Below, one piece after another: positions 43,214 through 53,525 of a DNA stretch of 64,000 nt; position 1 is the first letter of the stretch; every line of letters starts with the position of its first letter. Location: the NCBI GenBank assembly GCA_017654935.2, contig CM065711.1:27614555-27678554 (forward strand), in the 5' to 3' direction. The position numbers and the translations under genes were made by a program. This DNA is from Phymorhynchus buccinoides. Its lineage: Eukaryota; Mollusca; Gastropoda; Neogastropoda; Raphitomidae. The notes below the pieces were generated by a model. The model was not told where the DNA came from. It did no database searches and saw nothing but the letters and a program-made list of their open reading frames with translations.

Positions 43214-44527
43214 CAGAACTGATTCTAGGATTTTTCAAAAGTGGGGGCGTTCCCCCCCTAAGAATGAAAAAAGGGGGGCAGGTCCAATGGATACGAGCAG
43301 GGTTCGTACAGATCTGTGTCCAAAAACATTCCAGGACTTTTCCAGGACCAGTTTACTAAATTTCAAGGACTCAATCTGGCATACCAGTCAATGTCGGTTT
43401 CGTTCCCGCCTGAGTTGCTTGTGCTTCTGGCCTTGACAATGGCTTTTTACAGCACTCTCGTCCATGCTGGTGATGTCAAAGTTCTTTTTGCACACTGTGC
43501 AGCTAGCTTTCAGCTTTGAACCATCTGTTGACGGAGCTAACCAGCTCTGATATTCTTTTTGGGGGGCAGCCAAACATCACTGAAAATGCAGTCTCCATTT
43601 TGTTGGAAAACGGAAGTACGATAAAGAGAAGTAACTTCAGTGGCAGACAACTCGCGCAAATGTCGTCTGCTATGATCGCGATATCGGTATGACCTTAAAA
43701 GGTTTTTTTGTTTTTTATTTGAATTTAGTTTTAACCTTCAATTATTTTTTTTGTGGAGGAGAGATTTTGACTTTGATGGATTGAGATTAAGGACGTGGTC
43801 AGACGATTTTGAAAATTCCAGGACTTTTCTAAGAGTCTTGGGGCCTGTGCTGTTTTTCAAGAACTTTTCAAGCCCTGGAAAAGGCCATGTCAATTTTCCA
43901 GTACTTTTCAAGGTTTCAAGGACCCTGTACGAACCCTGTACGAGGAGAATGGGTGGGTGGGGGGGTGGCGGCCGATTCAATCTTCGCTAAACATGGCCAG
44001 TTCTTCAGCCACTCGTCTTGGAACCGGTGTTCCCTCACACTAGTGCCGTTAACTTCAAGCTGCTTCTCCGAGACTGTTGATGCAGTAGCCGTTACTGCAA
44101 CATCTGCACACTCGTTTGGCAGGATTTCTTTTTTTTACTTTGCCGCCACAAAAATCAAAGTCGAAGAGCGTCGTTGTCCGCTTCATTTTGAAGAAAACTC
44201 AACATGGCGCGTAGGACTCTCGCAACTTCTTGTCGGTAAAACGAGATGAACGCGATTGGTTGATTTACACATTGATATGTCTGATTTACACTAACATTGT
44301 AAAGGAACCAATGAAATGTTGAGAAATCATTCATTCCTGCTCGATGCTTTCGGTTTCTGCAGACGACGGATTTAGCAGACGATGAAGGAATTCCCGCAGC
44401 GATCGGTAAAAAAGTGCGGGCAGTTCTGCAATTATGCGGGCGTCGGCCCGCGCTAAGACCCGATTATTGCAGGAAGGAACAGATTTTGGGGGGATTGTAC
44501 CAATCCCGCACCCTAGAATCAGCTCTG
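43214..44527 (-). mobile_element. hAT-like transposon remnant (ZNF862/KIAA1586-type)
   Basis: Inverted ends CAGAACTGATTCTAGG and CCTAGAATCAGCTCTG. On the minus strand the right half contains HRFQDEWLKNWPCLAK, the start of the conserved N-terminal domain found in ZNF862/KIAA1586-like hAT-derived proteins. It is preceded by MKRTTTL and then frameshifts and a stop. It is therefore a decayed, non-autonomous copy. It shares GATTCTAG ends with the element at 48865-49615. A clean target duplication is not visible. A second element (43298-43938) is nested inside. Confidence 0.75.
43298..43938 (-). mobile_element. Nested hAT element with 6-bp duplication and BED-like finger
   Basis: Ends CAGGGTTCGTACAG and CTGTACGAACCCTG; TACGAG is repeated exactly on both sides. 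On the minus strand 43573-43388 encodes MAAPQKEYQSWLAPST followed by CTVCKKNFDITSMDESAVK and HCQGQKHK, a C2H2/BED-type finger at the position expected for a hAT transposase N-terminus. The catalytic region is absent (deletion derivative). Confidence 0.8.
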
Positions 44528-44649
44528 GTATATACCTGGTACATGTGTAATCTTGTGTAACATTGTGTGTTCCCAGACATTGTGTTACATTCAGTCTATG
44601 CATGGTTGAACGACATGTATGAAGACAAAAGAGAAACTCACTTCTGAAC

Positions 44650-44760
44650 CAGTGTGAACAGGTTGAACATAGACAGGTTGAACATAGACAGGTTGAACAT
44701 AGACAGGTTGAACATAGACAGGTTGAACATAGACAGGTTGAACATAGATAGTGCACGGTG
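44650..44760. repeat. 15-bp tandem repeat
   Basis: Seven copies of AGGTTGAACATAGAC. As 15 is a multiple of three, short frames open on both strands; not coding. Confidence 0.9.
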
Positions 44761-44839
44761 CATGCTTTTTCGGGACTGTAAACAAATGAATTTGAACTCA
44801 CGGCAAGAATATGTATTGCAGCTACCAGTTTCTCCTTCA

Positions 44840-45335
44840 GTTCACTTTTGATTGCTGAACAAGGCGTCTGGTTGCTGTGTCTTGCACTGGTGAGAGTATA
44901 ACTTAAGGCTCGACTAATAGCACAGAAAACTGGGACGAAAGGAAACTGGAGTGAATTTGAAATCTTTTAGGGTTTATTCAAGTGTTAGTAACTGGTTGAG
45001 AAAGTTTGGTTATCATCATACGTTTATTAAGAATTCATCGAAAACGATAAAACTATTGTAAGTTTATTGTGAATTCGTTGAGAAAGTGTGGCGTTAATCA
45101 AAGCCTGGAAGGTAGAGATCGGGGAGATTAATTCATGAAATGAAAGAATGATGCATATATAAAGAAACAGCATGAAACGGGTTGTTTCCGTATTGCTTGA
45201 TGTTATGATTTTGTCCTTGGGTCATACTTTAGAAATAAAAGAGTTCACTTTTGATTGCTGAACGAGGCGTTTGATTGCTGAACGAGGCGTTTGGTTGCTG
45301 TGTCTTGCGCACAGGTTACACGTGGTGCCAGCCAC
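44840..45335. repeat. Direct repeat pair in intron beside the linker-B donor
   Basis: GTTCACTTTTGATTGCTGAA followed by CGAGGCGTTTGGTTGCTGTG occurs at 44838-44890 and again, with one internal duplication, at 45241-45310, about 400 bases apart. This could be an LTR-like or duplicated-intron pair; the right copy abuts the donor region of exon 45340-45575. Confidence 0.6.
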
Positions 45336-45339
45336 TTAC

Positions 45340-45575
45340 GTCCTCCACATGTATCGTGGAGCAATCCACAGCGGAGGGACAGCTCCGCTCCAGGCAGGAT
45401 ATCCTCGGCATGGGGAAGGGGCTCCCCAGACCTGTGGTCAGCACCCCCATCCCCACCCAGCCCTTCCCTTCGGCCAGGGTGGAGAGAATCTTGGACCACA
45501 CTTCGGAGGTGGAGGGCAGGGTGGGTTCAATGGTAAGCATTTCCAGGAATTCGCCGGTGTGGTACGCTTCCGGAT
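45340..45575 (-). CDS. TRANK1-like: TRANK1-like exon, cassette B, linker exon
   Basis: Internal exon of 236 bp, the same length as linker-D. Acceptor CCCAACAG|AT, phase 1 in (Asp); donor GAC|GTAAGT, phase 0 out. It is open from PEAYHTGEFLEMLTIEPTL through STSEVWSKILSTLAEGKGW to CPSAVDCSTIHVEDV. EVWSKILSTLAEGKGW is the clearest match among the three linker exons to the TRANK1 segment after the TPRs (x-EVWxxxIxxLAxxGxW). PFPMPRISCLERSC aligns with the following LPR segment. No enzymatic motif is present. Confidence 0.83.
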
Positions 45576-46234
45576 CTGTTGGGAGGGGAAAAGAAAAAAA
45601 AAAAGTCAATCAATATTTCTATTGTCCATTTTACAGGAAATTCTTTCTGCAGCAATAAAACAATCAACAAAACAACACAAGACAGAGACATAGTATGTAA
45701 AAAAGCCAAAAAATAAAATACGTGACTATTTGAAACACCGTGCGCACATACAATTCACACACACCCGCACACACACACACAAACACACCACACAACTCAT
45801 GCGCACGCATACAATCATTTATCTACCCATCCATCTAACTTATACACATAGACATACACATATGCTTACACATACATACAAACATACAACTTGCATTCAC
45901 AATTAATATATACTCCTCACAAAATGTCAAGCAACAAAATCAAGTTGGTGCTTTGTCAGCCTTTGAAAATGCACGGCCTAGCTTTTAATGTGAAATGATG
46001 CGTTTGGATTTTAATGATGGGCGTCTGCAAGTGTGAAGATGGCCTGGGGAGATTATTTTTTAACCTTTGCTGTTGCTGAGCATGACCGTTATGGAGGTGG
46101 CAGTCTGATGGTCTGGGTGGCATTTGGACTGGAGGACGTACCGACCTAGGGGCCTTCCGGAGGGGCACTGTGAACGCGAAAACGCTACTTGAACGACATC
46201 ATCAGACCTCAAGTGACCACCCTGATAAAAAATA
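45576..46234. other. Intron with CA-rich tract, nothing coding
   Basis: CA-rich 45745-45890, then AT-rich sequence and a short stretch (46000-46200) with no splice-supported frame. Confidence 0.5.
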
Positions 46235-47868
46235 CCTTCCAGCATCTCCGTGAGAATGGCGCCAAGAGCAGAGTAAACAGGTCTGGTATAGCGTACCTTC
46301 TAGCATCTCCGTGAGAATGGCGCCAAGAGTAGAGTAAACAGGTCTGGTATAGCGTATACCTTCCAGCATCCCTGTGAGAATGGCGCCAAGAGCAGAGTAA
46401 ACAGGTCTGGTATAGCGTATACCTTCTAGCATCCCTGTGAGAATGGCGCCAAGAGCAGAGTAAACAGGTCTGGTATAGCGTATACCTTCTAGCATCCCTG
46501 TGAGAATGGCGCCAAGAGCAGAGTAAACAGGTCTGTGTATAGCGTATACCTTCCAGCATCTCCGTGAGAATGGCACCAAGAGTAGAAAAAACAGGTCTGG
46601 TATAGCGTATACCTTCCAGCATCTCCGTGAGAATGGCACCAAGAGTAGAAAAAACAGGTCTGGTATAGCGTACCTTCTAGCATCTCCGTGAGAATGGCGC
46701 CAAGAGTAGAGTAAACAGGTCTGGTATAGCGTATACCTTCTAGCATCCCTGTGAGAATGGCGCCAAGAGCAGAGTAAACAGGTCTGGTATAGCGTATACC
46801 TTCCAGCATCCCTGTGAGAATGGCGCCAAGAGCAGAGTAAACAGGTCTGGTATAGCGTATACCTTCCAGCATCTCCGTGAGAATGGCACCAAGAGTAGAA
46901 AAAACAGGTCTGGTATAGCGTATACCTTCCAGCATCCCTGTGAGTATGGCGCCAAGAGTAGAGTAAACAGGTCTGGTATAGCGTATACCTTCCAGCATCC
47001 CTGTGAGAATGGCGCCAAGAGCAGAGTAAACAGGTCTGGTATAGCGTATACCTTCCAGCATCCCTGTGAGAATGGCGCCAAGAGCAGAGTAAACAGGTCT
47101 GTGTATAGCGTATACCTTCCAGCATCTCCGTGAGAATGGCACCAAGAGTAGAGTACACAGGTCTGTGTATAGCATATACCTTCTAGCATCTCCGTGAGAA
47201 TGGCACCAAGAGTAGAGAAAACAGATCTGGAATATAGTGTATACCTTCTAGCATCTCCGTGAGAATGGCACCAAGAGTAGAAAAAACAGGTCTGGTATAG
47301 CGTACCTTCCAGCATCTCACTCAGAACGGCACCAAGAGTAGAGTATAAACAGGTCTGGCACAGCGTACCTTCTAGTATCTCCGTGAGAATGGCACCAAGA
47401 GTAGAGTAAACAGATCTGGTATAGCGTACCTTCTAGCATCTCACTCAGAACGGCACCAAGAGTAGAGCATAAACAGGTCTGGCACAGCGTACCTTCTAGT
47501 ATCTCCGTGAGAATGGCGCCAAGAGTAGAGCATAAACAGGTCTGGCACAGCGTACCTTCTAGTATCTCCGTGAGAATGGCACCAAGAGTAGAGTAAACAG
47601 GTCTGGCACAGCGTACCTTCTAGCATCTCACTCAGAACGGCACCAAGAGTAGAGTATAAACAGGTCTGGCACAGCGTACCTTCTAGTATCTCCGTGAGAA
47701 TGGCACCAAGAGTAGAGTAAACAGGTCTGGTATAGCGTACCTTCTAGCATCTCACTCAGAACGGCACCAAGAGTAGAGTATAAACAGGTCTGGCACAGCG
47801 TACCTTCTAGTATCTCCGTGAGAATGGCGCCAAGAGTAGAGTAAACAGATCTGGACTATAGCGCGTAC
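46235..47868. repeat. Donor-derived 61-bp tandem repeat of TPR2-B (about 27 copies)
   Basis: Unit on the plus strand: GCGTACCTTCTAGCATCTCC, GTGAGAATGGCGCCAAGAGT, AGAGTAAACAGGTCTGGTAT. On the minus strand each is the exon 3' end (GGCGCCATTCTCACGGAGAT, GCTAGAAG) followed by GTACGCT or GTATACGCT. The true exon at 47869 has ACCGGAAG|GTACGC. The left half uses mainly GTATACGC; the half nearest the exon uses GTACGC and a TCACTCAGAACGG variant. Long frames on the minus strand are artefacts of the period. Confidence 0.94.
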
Positions 47869-48037
47869 CTTCCGGTATCTCCGTGAGAATGGTGCCAATC
47901 AGTTGGCTGCACTCCGCGATGCAGCGCACGCTGTCGCTGTTACACAGGTCGCACTTCACCATGCCCTTCAGGAGGCTGGCCGCAGCCACCACGTAGTTCC
48001 CTTCCCCCTTTATGGCTCGGCTCATTATGATGTAGCC
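47869..48037 (-). CDS. TRANK1-like: TRANK1-like exon, cassette B, TPR2
   Basis: Internal exon of 169 bp. Acceptor GCCGCAG|GGC, phase 0 in; donor G|GTACGC, phase 1 out. It is open from GYIIMSRAIKGEGNYVVAAA to AECSQLIGTILTEIPE. GYIIMSRAIKGEGNYVVAAA fits the TPR2 position (TRANK1: K-GYYxxGxSLL; cassettes C and D: PFWRLGKML and GHMRVGRALL). The upstream TPR1 exon of this cassette was not found between 48 and 53 kb. It is bordered on both sides by the two largest junction-derived arrays in the window. Confidence 0.83.
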
Positions 48038-48864
48038 CTGCGGCACACAGACAGATTATAGAGATACAATGTATTATAGTATACAGGCCAGCATGTAGTT
48101 CCCTTCCCCCTTCATCGCTCGGCTCATTATGATGTAGCCCTGCGCCACACAGACATATTATAGAGATACAATGTATTATACAGGCCAGCATGTAGTTCCC
48201 TTCCCCCTTCATCGCTCGGCTCATTATAATGTAGCCCTGCGGCACACAGACAGATTATAGAGATACAATGTATTATACAGGCCAGCATGTAGTTCCCTTC
48301 CCCCTTCATCGCTCGGCTCATTATAATATAGCCCTGCGCCACACAGACATATTATAGAGATACAATGTATTATACAGACAGATTATAGAGATACAATACA
48401 TATACAGACAGATTATAGAGATACAATGCATACACAGACAGATTATAGAGATACAATGTATTATACAGGCCAGCATGTAGTTCCCTTCCCCCTTCATGGC
48501 TCGGCTCATTATCATGTAGCCCTGAGGGACACAGACAGATTATAGAGATACAATGTACTATACAGGCCAGCATGTAGTTCCCTTCCCCCTTCATGGCTCG
48601 GCTCATTATAATGTAGCCCTGCGCGACACAGACATATTATAGAGATACAATGTATTATACAGGCCAGCATGTAGTTCCCTTCCCCCTTTATGGCTCGGCT
48701 CATTATGATGTAGCCCTGCGGCACACAGACAGATTACAGAGATACAATGTATTATACAGGCCAGCATGTAGTTCCCTTCCCCCTTCATCGCTCGGCTCAT
48801 TATAATGTAGCCCTGCGGGACACAGACAGATTATAGAGATACCATGTATTATACAGGCCAGCAT

Positions 48865-49615
48865 CAGTGATGATTCTAGACTTTTAGAAAAGGGGGTCCA
48901 AGGACCCCTAAAGATGAAAAAAGAGGGTCCTAGGGACTCTTCATGGTAAAAAAAAAATGAGGGTCCCAGTTTGATACAAAACAAGCACCTCATGCCGTCG
49001 TCTCGGTTTTCTAACCACGGCCATTTTATAAGCCAGTCTTTCTGAAAGGTTCTTGTTTTGATGTGAGTATTAGGCCTACCACCACTGGCACTGGCTTTGT
49101 TTTGAACCTCCTCATGACCATCACCACGTGCGTCAGCAATCTCAAGTTCATTGACACTGGATGTTGGCCCCGAATCTTCTACTACTGCAGCCGTATCTTC
49201 ATTCACAACAGATCGAGATGTTTGCCCAGATTCTTCTAAGTCAGACACTTTAGGTGTTTTCGGATGACTTGAACGCATAATCAAACAGTGTTGATGTTCG
49301 CTTCATGATTGCCACAACACCAGACCTCTCACTACTCCATCTTCTCACTCGGACACGCGCTCCACTCCTAAGACTCAACTCGTAATGAAAGCATTGACGT
49401 TCCTAATGGCGCGCGCGAAGTGGAAATTATCTAATTTCCGGTTTACTGGCTATAGGTAAAGTAGCAGTGCAATTTTGTAATGTCGCACTGGTGGTTTAAA
49501 AACGTGTCCGCATTTTTTTTCTAGCGTCATAGGGGACGCACTGACTTTTCATTTAGGCGTCATCAGCGTAAATTTCGCGCGATTTTGCCCAGGACGCGCT
49601 CTAGAATCATCACTG
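48865..49615 (-). mobile_element. hAT deletion derivative with 6-bp target duplication
   Basis: Perfect 16-bp inverted ends (CAGTGATGATTCTAGA) with CAGCAT repeated on both flanks. It is inserted in one unit of the 97-bp array; joining the flanks restores the normal unit. It carries a minus-strand transposase N-terminal exon and no catalytic domain. Confidence 0.88.
48972..49284 (-). pseudogene. Truncated hAT transposase-like N-terminus
   Basis: Starts MIMRSSHPKTPKVSDLEESG. After an acidic linker it has TFQKDWLIKWPWLENRDDGM and RCLFCIK. The FQxxWLxxWPWL...MxCxxC block is typical of ZNF862/KIAA1586-like proteins derived from hAT transposases. The frame then runs into the element terminus and array DNA, so no DDE/RNase H region follows. 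Related to HRFQDEWLKNWPCLAK in the element at 43214-44527. Confidence 0.75.
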
Positions 49616-50292
49616 CAGCATGTAGTTCCCTTCCCCCTTCATGGCTCGGCTCATTATAATGTAGCCCTGCGCGACACAGACATATTATAGAGATACAATG
49701 TATTATACAGGCCAGCATGTAGTTCCCTTCCCCCTTTCATGGCTCGGCTCATTATGATGTAGCCCTGCGGGACACAGACAGATTATAGAGATACAATGTA
49801 TTATACAGGCCAGCATGTAGTTCCCTTCCCCCTTCATGGCTCGGCTCATTATAATGTAGCCCTGCGGGACACAGACAGATTATAGAGATACAATGTACTA
49901 TACAGGCCAGCATGTAGTTCCCTTCCCCCTTCATGGCTCGGCTCATTATGATGTAGCCCTGCGGCACACAGACAGATTATAGAGATACAATGTACTATAC
50001 AGGCCAGCATGTAGTTCCCTTCCCCCTTCATGGCTCGGCTCATTACCATGTAGCCCTGCGGCACACAGACAGATTATAGAGATACAATGTATTATACAGG
50101 CCAGCATGCAGTTCCCTTCCCCCTTCATGGCTCGGCTCATTACCATGTAGCCCTGCGGGACACAGACAGATTATAGAGATACAATGTATTATACAGGCCA
50201 GCATGTAGTTCCCTTCCCCCTTCATGGCTCGGCTCATTATCATGTAGCCCTGCGGGACACAGACAGATTATAGAGATACAATGCATATACAG

Positions 50293-50509
50293 CAGGGCTC
50301 CCAATCGTCCAGCAAAACAAGGGGTCCCAGGGACTCCTTCACTTACCAGTGTAGAGGGTCCTAGAGGCGGGATCGAGTCCCAGTGGCCTTGCGAATGCTA
50401 AAAATAAATTTTCTAGTGCATCCCTGGGACCCCCTGCATGTTCTTTTAGAGGGTCCTTTAGAATTTTAGCACTTCAGAGACCCCCAAATGGGGGTCCCTG
50501 GGAGCCCTG
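50293..50509. mobile_element. hAT-type MITE with CAGGGCTCCCA ends
   Basis: Ends CAGGGCTCCCA and TGGGAGCCCTG. Flanks ATACAG and ATACAA suggest a 5-6-bp duplication. Inserted in the 97-bp array region. Confidence 0.78.
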
Positions 50510-51262
50510 ATACAAGCATGCAGCCACCACATACTTTCCCTTCCGCCTTTATCGCTCGGCTCATCAATATGTAGCCCTGCGGGTCACACAGTGAGACAGG
50601 TTATAGAGATACAATGCATATACAGATTATAGAGATACAATGTATATACAGACAGGTTATAGAGATACAATGCATACAACAGGCATGCAGCCCCCAAGTA
50701 GTTCCCTTCCCCCTTTATCGCTCGGCTCATCAATATGTAGCCCAGCGGGTCACACAGTGAGACAGGGTTATAAGATACAATGGCATACAACAGGCAGGCA
50801 GCCCCCAAGTGTTCCCTCCCCCTTTAATCGCCGGCTCACTCAATATGTAGCCCAGAGGCGTCACACAGTGAGACAGGGTGATAGAGATACAAGCATACAA
50901 CAGGGCATGCAGCCACCAAGAGTTCCCTTCCCCCTTTATCGCTCGGGCTCATCAATTATGTAAGGCCCTGGGGTCACACAGTGGAGGACAGGTGATAGAT
51001 ACAATGCATACAACAGGCATGCAGCACCAGTAGTTCCCTTCCCCCCTTACGCTCAGGCTATCAATATGCAAGCCTCTGCGGGTCACACAGTGAGACAGGT
51101 GATAGAGATACAATGCATACAACAGGCATGCAGGCCCCCAGTAGTTCCCTTCCCCCTTTATCGCTCGGGCCTCATCAATATGCAGCCTGCGGGTCAACAG
51201 TGAGACAGGATGATGAATGACAATGCATACAACAGGCATGCAGACCCCAAGTAGTTCCTTCA
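50510..51262. repeat. Degenerate, indel-rich end of the TPR2-B acceptor array
   Basis: About seven more units with the CCTTTATCGCTCGGCTCAT exon-start copy, now with CAACAGGCATGCAGCCCCCA replacing the usual spacer. Frequent single-base insertions and deletions from about 50760 look like sequencing error rather than evolution. Confidence 0.8.
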
Positions 51263-52369
51263 ACATTTTTGATGGAGCCTTGGTGTTCTAGCTATGCCAA
51301 TTGGTCCGACATTAGCCTTAAGCCAAGGCAAAACAACAGGAAGTCACAAAACGGAGCTTTGCCAATGAAAGGGGAGTGTACTCTCTTATATGACCGCAGT
51401 AAGGCGGTCGACAAGCGTTTACCAAATGCGTTACGGCTTCAAATTTACTTTCATTTTGCCAGGGGTTGCATCGCCATATAAACAAGGGCGCTTTTTCTTC
51501 AATTTTTGCTTCCACATTTTTCTTGAAAATCACGGATTTGCGTTAGTTAAGCATACAAGCACGCCAAACAGTCCAAAATATACGGCAATTCGCAACTGTT
51601 CACGAAGACTGCGCAGGACCAAAAAACAAAAAAAGTGCGGATTCACAATCGTTTGTGGCACTCCCAAGCTGTCATTTTTACCACTCCAATCCATTACATA
51701 CACTGAGTCGCCTCCCCTGGCGTTTCAATAATTTAATCTGTAAACCAGAATGTTATCTTGCACCATTTCGTAACTTTTTTAGATCTTTTTGGAAAACATT
51801 TAAACATTGATCTACTTATACTCATGAAAGAAGCACTGCATACTGGCGTGTCTGTTGCAGTGTTGTATTACGTTTACGTTTATTATGTGGTACGCTTTAA
51901 AATGAAGAGTCTGCGCTTGTTCAGTATATAAATCTTTCCATACGTTAGGACTGTAGAGATACTATCATTAAATACTATGTGGCGGGTGCCATAGCCGATG
52001 AGGTTTAACCGAGGCGTGGTTACCGCTGAAACCTATCTGCATTAATTTAAAAAAAAGCGGGACTTTACTGGTTCTACTGCCTCCGGGCATGGCCTTTCAG
52101 TACTGTCCCACCCAATATTCTGTATTTACAAAAGTCCCATATCATAGTGTATGGATCAGACCAAGGAGGACGTTTAAAACACAATTTCGTGCTAGTCCGG
52201 ACTGTAGATAGACAATGAAAATGTACCTTAGCCCAAGTATTTTTTTTCTTTTACAATATGTGCGACGATTTTGGAACGACAGGACCCGATTACCGACCGA
52301 CAGTACAGACAGACAGACTGACAAAGTGAGTATAGGTCTTGTGGGCTGAGCCAATACGTACACACCTCC
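51263..52369. other. Intron with two dispersed repeats
   Basis: 51263-51340 (CAACATTTTTGATGGAGCCT) repeats 11095-11165. 51965-52145 is the inverted copy of 22900-23135. In between there are AT-rich stretches and no TPR1-like exon, although cassette B would need one here. Confidence 0.6.
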
Positions 52370-52945
52370 AGGGCTCCCAATCGTCCCACAAAAACAGGGA
52401 CTCCTTCAATTACACATAGAGGGTCCTAGAGGTGGGATTCAGAGGCGTCCCAGTGGCATTGCAAATATGCTAAAAAATATTTTTTCTAGTGCATCCCGGG
52501 GAACCACCTGCATTCTTTTGGAGGGTCCCTTAAGATATTTTAGGGCTTCATTATACCTCAAATAGGTGGTAACTGGGAGCAACACGCACCTCCATTCCCT
52601 TCAGCCCCCCCCCCCCACACCCCCCCCACCCCCCCACCCCCCCTCCCACCCCCCCCCCCACCCCCCACCCCCCCCCCCCTCGCCATATCTCATGACCCTC
52701 ACACACAGTATAACTATGATGAATTAAAATAGAAAAATACTAACAAAAATCTGAAATTGGGTATAATTTGGGGGATGGAGGGATGCGTCTTATACAAAGT
52801 GGCGCACTTATAGTCTGAAAAATACGGTACTCATAGACCCCCCTAAATGGGGGTCCCTTGGGAGCCTCTTGCACCTCCATTCCCCTTAGACCACACCCAC
52901 CACCCACCCATCCTCTCGTGACCCTCCCCCCAACCCCCCACCCCA
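52370..52945. mobile_element. CAGGGCTCCCAA MITE fragments and C-rich tract
   Basis: Left end CAGGGCTCCCAATCGTCC at 52370 with a degraded right end near 52575, and a second right-half copy at 52825-52868. A long C/A tract (52603-52680) separates them. Confidence 0.65.
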
Positions 52946-52953
52946 ACACATAC

Positions 52954-53226
52954 CTCCACAATCGGCGGCGCGGGCCAACTCGCTGGTGGCCAGGGCCCCC
53001 TCGGAGGATTTGCCCTCCCACCACCTGCCATGGTTCAGCAGGACTCTCCCCGTAGCTGACACCAGGCCCAGGAAGTGCTCCAGCTGCAGGAGTCCGCAAG
53101 CTTGGAGACCACGATGCGCAGCCTTGATAGGAGTTTGCTGGCATCACGCGTGTTGTCAAGATAAACGCCATGTAGTTCCGCGTCAGTATTGGACCGGGCG
53201 TGGAACAGCCATCCTGGAGTTCTGGG
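52954..53226 (-). CDS. TRANK1-like: Helicase-region gene, C-terminal exon (frameshifted)
   Basis: Acceptor TTTTCAG|CCC, donor GGAG|GTATGT (phase 1). Two frames must be joined: NTRDASKLLSRLRIVVSKLA, then after an apparent one-base indel LQLEHFLGLVSATGRVLLNH and SELARAADCG. It weakly resembles the TRANK1 C-terminal helical region (LLSLVRALKR...EFFGI). A partial copy of its acceptor and first 30 bases is at 53327-53360. Its exit phase does not match the phase 0 acceptor of exon 47869-48037, so an exon is missing or a gene ends between them. Confidence 0.55.
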
Positions 53227-53359
53227 CTGAAAATAATAATTAATAATAATATATACTAATAATAATGGATATTTGTTGCGCGCTTTTCTCACAAAGAGCA
53301 GCAGAGAGTCGTCTTGGCCGGTGGACACAGCATCCTGGCAATCTGGGCTGAAAAGAGAA

Positions 53360-53525
53360 CAGGCGCAGAGTGGCCACAGAGGTAAAGCCCGTTCGCCTCG
53401 TAGTCCAGTAAACCCGAGTTCGAACAGGGCAACAGGTTGTTCCTCTCACTTTGCACTAAGACCTATGGGTCTGAGCCTTTCGGACGAGACGAACGTGGTC
53501 TAATTTTTGCGTCTGAGTGAGGACG
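53360..53525 (+). mobile_element. tRNA-derived SINE fragment
   Basis: GCAGAGTGGCCACAGAGGTAAAGCCCGTTCGCCT at the head is A-box-like, with ACCCGAGTTCGAACAGGGC as B-box and the CTTTCGGACGAGACGAACGT body. Related in layout to 38288-38505. Confidence 0.6.

Larger units (their letters stand above)
48038..50292. repeat. Acceptor-derived 97-bp tandem repeat of TPR2-B
   Basis: About 15 copies. On the minus strand each has the intron end (ATTGTATCTCTATAATCTGT, GTGTGCCGCAG) and exon start (GGCTACATCATAATGAGCCG, encoding GYIIMSRAMKGEGNYMLAC). Exon copies diverge after about 55 bases and lack the exon 3' part and donor. Most copies code MSRAMKGEGNY where the real exon has MSRAIKGEGNY. A hAT element (48865-49615) interrupts the array. 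Confidence 0.94.

Noticed and set aside
44840..45310. An LTR retrotransposon.
   Set aside because: The direct repeats are only about 50-70 bp, with no primer-binding site, polypurine tract or reverse transcriptase between them.
46202..47315. Minus-strand frames of 190-318 codons with repeated YSRRCWKV-like peptides.
   Set aside because: They are translations of the 61-bp donor-derived array. Only the first few codons of each unit copy real exon sequence, and period 61 rotates the frame.
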